Assembly (NCBI GenBank): GCA_002730485.1
Contig: PCAH01000165.1
Coordinates: forward strand, 1-29,920
Source: Dehalococcoidia bacterium
GTDB taxonomy: Bacteria > Chloroflexota > Dehalococcoidia > UBA3495
Length of the DNA stretch: 29,920 nucleotides
Direction: 5' to 3'
Shown in pieces: positions 24,741 to 29,920 of this stretch (position 1 is the stretch's first letter; every line of letters begins with the position of its first letter). The notes beneath the pieces are model-generated. The model was not told the DNA's origin, made no database searches, and was given only the letters and a program-made list of their open reading frames with translations. The position numbers and the translations under genes were made by a program.

Positions 24741-24911
24741 ATGAGGGGAGCGGATTACCAATACCTTTTGCGGCTCGGTAGTCCCTGCCGCGGTGGACAG
24801 ACATGGTGGGGTTGGTTATCATTTCGGGCAATTAAGCTCCGTTGGTTTGAACGTGTATGCGGGCGCGACTGGGCATAGCGGCCACAGAATGAGATTGGCA
24901 AGGAGATAGAG

Positions 24912-25466
24912 ATGTCAGCGAAAGTTAACGGACTGGGACATATAGGCTTCTACGTTCACGACCTGGAGCTCATGAAAGATTTCTACGCGAATTTCATTGG
25001 CATGACCATGACCAAGGTGAGCCCAAGAGGGGCTTTTTTCAGCGCCGATCCACAGGCCAACGACCACGAGATCGCCATGATGGCCGGACGGCCTTCTCTG
25101 GAAGATCCACAGTGGATCCAGCAGATATCCATGCGTGTGGATACCCTCGACGATCTTCGGGATTTCAAGCGACGAATCATCGAGAAGAATTACAAGATCG
25201 ATTGGATTGTCACCCACGCCAGCGCCATCGGCTGCTACTTCCGCGACCCTGAGAACAACCCCATTGAAGTGTTCTGGCTGACCGGAAATACCTCATGGGC
25301 ACAGATCAGCATTCCCATCGATATCGACCAGTCAGATGATGCGGTCATGGCCGACGTCCAACGGGCGTTTGATGTTTCCCAACACGTTGAGATGGGCAAA
25401 CCCGCCACCCCAGAGATAGCTGCTGCCATCACGGAGCTAGGAGCTGCGGCAACCGCCAGCCGTTAA
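24912..25466 (+). CDS. VOC-superfamily (glyoxalase/extradiol dioxygenase-like) protein
   Basis: A 184-residue vicinal-oxygen-chelate protein with paired beta-alpha-beta-beta-beta modules. Likely metal ligands are the histidine in GLGHIGFYV (H10), the histidine in NDHEIAMM (about 53) and the glutamate in NPIEVFW (about 117). The pattern FRDPENNPIEVFW is typical of catechol 2,3-dioxygenase-like and fosfomycin-resistance-like members. The last 45 residues extend beyond the domain and are rich in Ala and Asp/Glu. AAGGAGA (24900-24906) sets the ATG at 24912. It is monocistronic, between the repeat island and a strong terminator. Substrate unknown. Confidence 0.86.
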   Translation: MSAKVNGLGHIGFYVHDLELMKDFYANFIGMTMTKVSPRGAFFSADPQANDHEIAMMAGRPSLEDPQWIQQISMRVDTLDDLRDFKRRIIEKNYKIDWIVTHASAIGCYFRDPENNPIEVFWLTGNTSWAQISIPIDIDQSDDAVMADVQRAFDVSQHVEMGKPATPEIAAAITELGAAATASR

Positions 25467-25499
25467 ACCCAATCAGCAACCAACAATAGATTCGTAGTT

Positions 25500-25532
25500 A
25501 AAAAAGGGCACCGATCATCGGTGCCCTTTTTT
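25500..25532. terminator. Bidirectional intrinsic terminator
   Basis: A perfect 10-bp inverted repeat GGGCACCGAT/ATCGGTGCCC (25506-25515 and 25517-25526) is flanked by six A's on the left and six T's on the right. It can serve both the plus-strand VOC gene and the convergent minus-strand AHSA1 gene. Confidence 0.92.
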
Positions 25533-25594
25533 CTTTGTTCAATACCCTCCGCAACCGGCAGGTACGGAATTCGGCGAATGCCGACGGACGCCGG

Positions 25595-26061
25595 TTATGA
25601 GAAAAGTCTGTTGAGACTGTCCAGGCAGCCGATCCAGCCGTCCTCGTGTTCGTCGCGCATGTGGGCGTCGGGGAACCGCTCGTGGGTCAGGGTTACCTCG
25701 GTAGCGCCGTTCTTGTCGACGAGGTCAATGGTCACCAGGGTCTCGACAGGCTCAAAATCCAGATGGTCCGGCTGGCTCTCCCAAGCCCATGTGAACACCA
25801 GTTTTGTCGGCGGGTCGATCTCCTGGTAGACGCCGTGGCAAACGTAGGGAGCGTCTTTCCCTGGCTCCAGCATGCCCAGGCGGTACTTGCCTCCCACTCG
25901 GAGGTCGACCTCGGCGACGGGGCTGAGAAACTCTCGTGGGCGCCCCACCATTTGTGGAGCATCTCGGGTTGGGTCCAGGCGGCAAACACCCGTTCGATGG
26001 GGGCATTGATGGTCTTGGTCACGCTCAGTGATAGGCCGATGTCCGGCACGGATTGGGTCAT
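25595..26061 (-). pseudogene. AHSA1/SRPBCC-domain protein gene with frameshift
   Basis: The N-terminal half (MTQSVPDIGLSLSVTKTI to EMLHKWWGA) is in one frame, and the C-terminal half (REFLSPVAEVDLRVGGKYRLG to the end, DGWIGCLDSLNRLFS) is in another. The break lies at a run of four G's on the coding strand (25946-25943). One additional G there restores a continuous reading, W-W-G-R-P-R-E-F-L-S-P, and a full-length product of about 155 residues, normal for this family. Both halves are otherwise well conserved, so it may be a recent mutation or a homopolymer sequencing or assembly error. The ATG overlaps the ArsR stop (ATGA), the classical arsR-AHSA1 operon arrangement. Confidence 0.85.
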
Positions 26062-26462
26062 GATATTCCTCTCTCCAGGTCGTTTGAGTCTGTTTGTTGG
26101 GTTTCCGTATCGGCTTCGGTTTGGTATTCCTCAGGCGCAATATCTTCCAAATAAGCGGCCAGTGATTCCAGTTGGTTGTCCCAGAACCGTTGGTATTGGC
26201 CGATCCAATCGACGGCTGCTTTCATGGGTTGCGCTTCCAGGTGGCAGCGCCGGACGCGACCGTCCTTCTGCTGTACCAACAACCCTGCCCGTTCCAGAAC
26301 ACGGAGTTGTTTGGAGATCGCAGGCAGGGAAACATCAAAGGGTTCGGCCAACTCGGTGACCGAAGAATCACCATGGGATAACCGCTCCAAGATGGCCCGC
26401 CGAGTGGGGTCTGCCAAAGCAGCAAAGGTAGAATTAAGTGCTTCTGTTTGATATTTAATCAT
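26058..26462 (-). CDS. ArsR-family winged-helix transcriptional repressor
   Basis: A 134-residue HTH regulator. NSTFAALADPTRRAILERLS is the diagnostic ArsR N-terminal helix; the recognition helix lies in VTELAEPFDVSLPAISKQLRVLERAGLL, and the wing is VQQKDGRVRRCHL. There are no CxC metal-site motifs, so it is not a metal sensor of the SmtB/ArsR type; the PaaX-like tail and AHSA1 partner resemble the SdpR-like subgroup. The ATG at 26462 is preferred over an in-frame TTG at 26483: it begins at the family N-terminus and lies directly behind a strong promoter. There is no ribosome site, which suggests a leaderless message. The stop overlaps the next gene's start by four bases. Confidence 0.9.
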   Translation of the reverse strand: MIKYQTEALNSTFAALADPTRRAILERLSHGDSSVTELAEPFDVSLPAISKQLRVLERAGLLVQQKDGRVRRCHLEAQPMKAAVDWIGQYQRFWDNQLESLAAYLEDIAPEEYQTEADTETQQTDSNDLERGIS

Positions 26463-26472
26463 ATGGTTAAAT
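26453..26472. promoter_or_regulatory. ArsR-type operator over the arsR start codon
   Basis: On the minus strand the site reads ATTTAACCATATGATTAAAT, a 20-bp palindrome with 18 of 20 positions symmetric. It covers the arsR start codon (26462-26460) and the predicted transcription start, so binding would block initiation. Autorepression is inferred. Confidence 0.7.
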
Positions 26473-26498
26473 AATAGCAGCAAACACTAGTTTGTCAA
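26471..26498 (-). promoter_or_regulatory. Strong predicted promoter of the arsR operon
   Basis: On the minus strand: perfect TTGACA (26498-26493), a 16-bp spacer and TATTAT (26476-26471). The predicted transcription start (about 26464) is only two or three bases before the ATG. Confidence 0.7.
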
Positions 26499-26506
26499 CG
26501 GGGGAA

Positions 26507-26535
26507 ACGAAAAGCCCCCCTTTCGCAAAGGGAGG
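26507..26535 (-). terminator. Probable terminator of the dnaB-dnaD-dnaC operon
   Basis: On the minus strand CCCTTT-GCG-AAAGGG (core 26532-26518, with two outer G-C pairs around one mismatch) is followed by CTTTTCG. It lies 17 bases after the stop codon of the duplicated helicase-loader gene. The T-tract is short. Confidence 0.6.
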
Positions 26536-26551
26536 TTGGGGGGTCCGGCCC

Positions 26552-27928
26552 CTACCGCCTACGTTGATCCCTGTAGTTCGGCGCAATAATCGGCAACCAG
26601 TCGACCACCAGCCCGTCCACCAGTCTTGAGGCTATGCGCGACTTGGTGTCTTCCAGTTCCTCTAAGGTGGAGACGGTGGTTATGACCGTGGGTAGGCGGG
26701 CCTCGTGGCGGTGGACGATTATCTGGTAGAGCTTTTCCTCGGCCCAGGCGGTGCTACTCTCTGCGCCCAGGTCGTCTAAGACCAGCAGGGGCACCGAGTT
26801 TATCTGCTCGAACAGTTCGTCATAGCCCACCGGGCTGTCGGGGCTGAATGTGGCTCTCAGGTGGTCCAGCAGGGTTGGCACAAAGGCGAAGAACACCTGG
26901 CTGCCTCGCTTGAGTCGTTCTCCGGCGATGGCCACGGCCAGGTGGGTCTTCCCGCAGCCACGGGGGCCGTTGAACAGCAGCCAGCCCTCTGGGTTTGCGG
27001 CAAACTCCTCTGCGGTGTGCTTGGCCCGGTCAAGGGACTCCTGGTCCGCGGCAGAGGCTCCAGCGCCACCCAGGGTGTCGAAGTTCTCAAAGGTCATCCG
27101 CTCCAGCATCTCGGCGCGGACTTCTCCGATGCCCTGGATCATGCGGCTATTGAAGTTGCCCAGTTGGACGACTTCGGCTGTGCCGTCGGCCCCTTCAAGT
27201 CGAGTGCGTAGGGCGTCGTCCAGACGTTGCAGCGGGCCTCGGACCGTGACCACGGTAGGCAGCGCATTGTTGTAGCGGTGGTTGATCACCTGGAACAGTT
27301 TTTCCTGGGCCCAAGGCGTGGCGTTGGCCAAACTCAGGTCGTCCAGAATCAATACTGAGACGTTCCGCACCTGCTCGAACAATTCGTCATAGGAGACTGG
27401 GCTGTCCGGCGAGTAGGTAGCCCTCAGGTGGTCGAGCAGGTCCGACGCCACGATGAAGAATGTGGTCTGGCTTCTCTCGATGCACCGGTTGGCGATGGCC
27501 ACGGCCAGGTGGGTCTTGCCGCTGGCGCTGGGCCCGGTCAGGACCAGCCAACCCTGGGGGTCTTCTGCGTATCGGGCGGCCACGGCCATGCCATCTGCGA
27601 ACATCTGCTGGCTGGGCACGTCAGCCTGGGGGCCTTCCTTGTCGGTGGTGGCGAAGGTGATACGGGAGAGAGGCCCCAGGTTGCTGTAACGACGTAAAGC
27701 AGCGGCGCGGGTGTCTGTGTCCTGGGTCTCCTGACAGGTGCAGGGGATGGCCTGGCCGAACTCGGGATGACCCACGTGGACGCGGCGTGTGACCCAGCCG
27801 CTGCCGTTGCAATGGGGGCAGAGGTCTACTTCCGGTTCGCTATCCGGAAGGTGAACCCCGTCTCCGTTGGTACTCGTCGAGATATTTCTGGCGGTTATCC
27901 GCCTCAGTATGTCGCCCAGGCTTTCCAT
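26552..27928 (-). CDS. DnaC-like helicase loader with two tandem AAA+ domains
   Basis: A 458-residue protein that probably loads or remodels the DnaB helicase. The N-terminus has a small zinc module (C37-x2-C40, then C63-x-C65, with GNGSGW-like spacing as in DnaJ-type knuckles). Two complete DnaC/IstB-type ATPase domains follow: Walker A GPSASGKT at 132-139 with Walker B VLILDDLS, and Walker A GPRGCGKT at 321-328 with Walker B LLVLDDLG. The domains are clear duplicates: both contain LLDHLRAT-[YF]-SPDSPV-[SG]-YDELFEQ, visible at DNA level as well. The start at ATG 27928 (GGGGGGA just upstream) is preferred; the frame is open to 28027 inside dnaD. Even so it overlaps dnaD by 89 bases. It lies downstream of dnaB and dnaD. 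Confidence 0.88.
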   Translation of the reverse strand: MESLGDILRRITARNISTSTNGDGVHLPDSEPEVDLCPHCNGSGWVTRRVHVGHPEFGQAIPCTCQETQDTDTRAAALRRYSNLGPLSRITFATTDKEGPQADVPSQQMFADGMAVAARYAEDPQGWLVLTGPSASGKTHLAVAIANRCIERSQTTFFIVASDLLDHLRATYSPDSPVSYDELFEQVRNVSVLILDDLSLANATPWAQEKLFQVINHRYNNALPTVVTVRGPLQRLDDALRTRLEGADGTAEVVQLGNFNSRMIQGIGEVRAEMLERMTFENFDTLGGAGASAADQESLDRAKHTAEEFAANPEGWLLFNGPRGCGKTHLAVAIAGERLKRGSQVFFAFVPTLLDHLRATFSPDSPVGYDELFEQINSVPLLVLDDLGAESSTAWAEEKLYQIIVHRHEARLPTVITTVSTLEELEDTKSRIASRLVDGLVVDWLPIIAPNYRDQRRR

Positions 27929-28592
27929 TTTCCCCCCTTTCGGCTCCACCCCTGGATTCTTTGCCCTCGGCGGTCCAGCGTCGTAGGATGCCGGATACGT
28001 AACGCCAACTGCGTTTGTTTTCTGCAACTGCGATGGTGAAGGCCTCTCTGAGCCAGGCCTCGGGATAGCGTCCCTCGGCTTCCTTCAGCTCTTCGGCCAA
28101 CAACGGTGACAGCGACCCGATGCTGTCCTCGTAAAGTGCGAATATGTTGGGCTTCTCCAACTCGGGTATGGCTTCTACCCGCCCATCTTCGATCTTGGAC
28201 GGTGGCTCTCCCGCGACCAGTCTCTCGATGGCCCGTCGGTCGGCCTCGGTGTTCAGCAAGAATACCGTGCCGGTGCCAGGCAACTGAACGGTCAAAAACG
28301 TTCCCCTGGTGACCGCCAACCGCAGCCCCTGCCGTATCCTCTCCGAAGTATCTTCACCCTTGGATTGAAGTCCTTTGACCAGTGATCGGTCGGACAGGAA
28401 TTCGTCCAGCGAGACAGACCTGAGCGCGCCTTTCTTGCGGTGGAACAGCCACAGACCGCGCAGGGTTACCTTCAGTTCGGCCAGGTCTTGAATCTGCTCC
28501 AGGATGGGGCCGAACACCGGGTTGGGCACAGGAGTGTAGAGCGTGTTCCCAGTGAAACCGTCGAATCGGGAGGAGGCCCCTGGAGGAGCCAC
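27840..28592 (-). CDS. DnaD-domain primosome protein
   Basis: A 250-residue protein. The N-terminal half (GNTLYTPVPNPVFGPILEQIQDLAELKVTLRGLWLFHRKK) looks like a winged-helix oligomerisation region. The C-terminal DnaD/DnaB2 domain spans about residues 148-215, with NIFALYEDSIGSLSPLLAEELKEAE and the signature SWRYVSGILRRW, which in Firmicutes contributes to DNA binding and remodelling. The last 40 residues are polar and Gly/Arg-rich, and part of them is encoded in the overlap with the loader gene. The GTG start at 28592 follows the dnaB stop by two bases, so translational coupling is expected. The role at the origin or in restart primosome assembly is inferred from the family and from dnaB/dnaC flanking it. 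Confidence 0.85.
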   Translation of the reverse strand: MAPPGASSRFDGFTGNTLYTPVPNPVFGPILEQIQDLAELKVTLRGLWLFHRKKGALRSVSLDEFLSDRSLVKGLQSKGEDTSERIRQGLRLAVTRGTFLTVQLPGTGTVFLLNTEADRRAIERLVAGEPPSKIEDGRVEAIPELEKPNIFALYEDSIGSLSPLLAEELKEAEGRYPEAWLREAFTIAVAENKRSWRYVSGILRRWTAEGKESRGGAERGENGKPGRHTEADNRQKYLDEYQRRRGSPSG

Positions 28593-28594
28593 GA

Positions 28595-29920
28595 TTAAAA
28601 GTCGTCCACTCGGGCGAATGAGTCAAACCGGACGAAGTTGTCACGGAAGAATAACTGAATGTTGCCGGTCGGGCCGTTCCTGTGTTTGGCCACGATCAAA
28701 TCGGCGACGTTCTTCGGGTAGGGTTGGCCAGGATTCTGTTGGACCCATTCTTCTTCGGACACGTAGACGTCGTCTCGGTGCAGGAACATGACCACGTCGG
28801 CATCCTGCTCGATGCTTCCGCTGTCACGTAGGTCAGACAGCATTGGCTTGTGGCCGGGGCGCTGTTCGACTCCACGACTGAGCTGCGAGCAGGTTATCAG
28901 GGCAATATTTAGGTCTCGGGCCATGATCTTAAGCGACCGGGAAATCTCCGAGATTTCCTGTACCCGATTGTCGCTGCGTCCGCTGCGGCCTTGGATCAGT
29001 TGCAGATAATCCACCACCAGCAGGTCCAACCCGTGCTCTAGGGACAGCCGGCGGGACTTGCTCCGCATCTCAATCATGCTCTGGAAGGGTGTGTCATCGA
29101 TGTAGACGGGCAAGTCTGACAGCAGACCGATGGCGTCGGTGATACGTTCTGATTCGGCGTCGGTAAGCAGTCCCAGACGCAGCCGGTGGGAGTCGATCTC
29201 AGCTTCTGACGACAGTATGCGGAGGGCCAGCTGTTCCCGGCTCATCTCCAGGCTGAATACACCGGCTGAGGAGCCGTTCTTGGCGGCGTTGAGACAAATG
29301 TTCAACGCCAATGTGCTTTTGCCCAAGGAAGGCCGCGCGCCCAGGATAACCAAGTCAGAACGCTGAACTCCGCCAAGCAGTTCGTCCAAGTCGGTGTAGC
29401 CAGCCATGACTGGGCCGGAGTTCTCTCTGATGGGATCGGCGACGGCGGCCTGATCTTCCAGGTATTGGTCATAGATCTGACGCAGGGGCATGAAGCCGCG
29501 CTGGGAGTCTGGCCCGCGGATGGTGAACAGCGCGTCCTCAGCCTGTCTGAGGGTGGCGTCCACGTCGTCGGTGTCCTGGTAGCCCAGGCTGGAGATACGG
29601 GAAGCGACGTCAATGAGCTTCCGCATGGTGGCGGTGCGGGCGACTACGGTGGCGTAGTGCTCTGAGTGGGCCGAGGTGGGGGTTACCGAAATCAGGTGGC
29701 TGAGATAGGCCATGCCGCCCACTGTTTCCAGCTGGCTGGCGCGGCTTAACTCACGCGCCAGGGTGACTTGGTCAATGGCCTCATCCCGCTGGAACAAGGC
29801 TTCACAGGCGGCAAAACAAAGCTGATTTCTCTCTCGATAGAAATCGTCTGCTTTGATGTACGGCGCGACACGAGAGAAGCAGTCCCCATCGATTAAGACC
29901 GACCCAACAACCGCTTCCTC
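28595..29920 (-). CDS. dnaB: Replicative DNA helicase (5' end outside window)
   Basis: 441 residues are visible and the frame is open to the last base, with E-E-A-V-V-G-S-V-L-I-D-G as first residues; only about 20 N-terminal residues should be missing. The N-terminal domain (EEAVVGSVLIDGDCF, DDFYRERNQLCFAACEAL, ETVGGMAYLSHL) is joined by a linker helix to the RecA-like motor: Walker A GARPSLGKST (lysine at fragment residue 201), SLEMSREQLALR, Walker B LLVVDYLQLIQ, ITCSQLSRGVEQR and LRDSGSIEQDADVVMFLHRD. There is no intein. The TTG at 29797 is internal and not the start. It is first of the visible dnaB-dnaD-dnaC cluster, coupled to dnaD by a 2-base gap. Confidence 0.97.
   Translation of the reverse strand, partial: EEAVVGSVLIDGDCFSRVAPYIKADDFYRERNQLCFAACEALFQRDEAIDQVTLARELSRASQLETVGGMAYLSHLISVTPTSAHSEHYATVVARTATMRKLIDVASRISSLGYQDTDDVDATLRQAEDALFTIRGPDSQRGFMPLRQIYDQYLEDQAAVADPIRENSGPVMAGYTDLDELLGGVQRSDLVILGARPSLGKSTLALNICLNAAKNGSSAGVFSLEMSREQLALRILSSEAEIDSHRLRLGLLTDAESERITDAIGLLSDLPVYIDDTPFQSMIEMRSKSRRLSLEHGLDLLVVDYLQLIQGRSGRSDNRVQEISEISRSLKIMARDLNIALITCSQLSRGVEQRPGHKPMLSDLRDSGSIEQDADVVMFLHRDDVYVSEEEWVQQNPGQPYPKNVADLIVAKHRNGPTGNIQLFFRDNFVRFDSFARVDDF

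Larger units (their letters stand above)
24175..24911. other. Gene-free island of inverted repeats
   Basis: This 737-bp spacer has no credible gene; open frames overlap in many phases and carry no motif. It is made up of successive inverted-repeat pairs: palindromic units at 24188-24212/24256-24280, a longer pair at 24336-24363/24397-24427, units at 24555-24580/24623-24646, and two direct copies of the 40-bp repeat at 24469-24509 and 24700-24740. The last 170 bases before the VOC gene show nothing recognisable except its ribosome site. Confidence 0.8.

Overview
The window reads as a chromosomal segment of an environmental, moderately GC-rich bacterium, most likely a Chloroflexota of the SAR202/Dehalococcoidia type. 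This is an inference from gene content and protein style: a DnaD-DnaC-DnaB primosome cluster, an Rv0121-type F420-linked PPOX protein, a glcDEF glycolate oxidase, many TTG and GTG starts, and intergenic palindromic repeats. No plasmid, phage, transposase, CRISPR array, tRNA or rRNA was seen. Standard genetic code applies: TGA closes several intact genes here.

Layout, left to right. (1) 1-861: 3' part of trpB. (2) 1024-3094: an SDR protein lacking the catalytic Ser/Tyr/Lys, then a class V aminotransferase of the alanine/serine-glyoxylate type. A terminator hairpin and a repeat-bearing spacer follow (3095-3533). (3) 3534-7683, minus strand: glcD-glcE-glcF, converging on the aminotransferase. 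Together they suggest glycolate -> glyoxylate -> glycine. (4) 7961-10180: leuB with a clear promoter, then a CaCA-family cation exchanger. (5) 10226-12831, minus: a Mec-like JAMM peptidase followed by a 727-residue lipoprotein with a HELGH zinc-peptidase motif. (6) 13040-14958: a zinc-ribbon miniprotein, a tyrosine/dual-specificity phosphatase, a DUF167 protein and a crotonase-fold enzyme. (7) 15134-18020: metF, acpS and nnr (folate, acyl carrier and NAD(P)H-repair housekeeping). (8) 18144-21275: HEAT-repeat protein, PPOX protein and an acetolactate-synthase-like ThDP enzyme. (9) 21333-24174: an Na+/H+ antiporter-rhodanese fusion interrupted by an in-frame TGA, then radC and a cupin. (10) 24175-24911: a 737-bp gene-free island built of inverted repeats. 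(11) 24912-26462: a VOC protein, a bidirectional terminator, and an ArsR/AHSA1 pair whose AHSA1 gene is frameshifted. (12) 26552-29920, minus: dnaB (runs off the right edge), dnaD, and a helicase-loader gene containing two complete tandem DnaC-type AAA+ domains.

The strongest candidates for something undescribed are these. First, a TGA in the rhodanese active-site loop, at the place of a cysteine, with an intact in-frame domain continuing after it and a SECIS-like hairpin at the right distance; this suggests selenocysteine in an antiporter-rhodanese fusion. Second, the internally duplicated DnaC-like loader. Third, the HELGH lipoprotein of no recognised family. Fourth, the composite intergenic repeats, present at two sites about 21 kb apart. 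Fifth, a near-perfect ArsR operator lying over the start codon of an apparently leaderless arsR gene.
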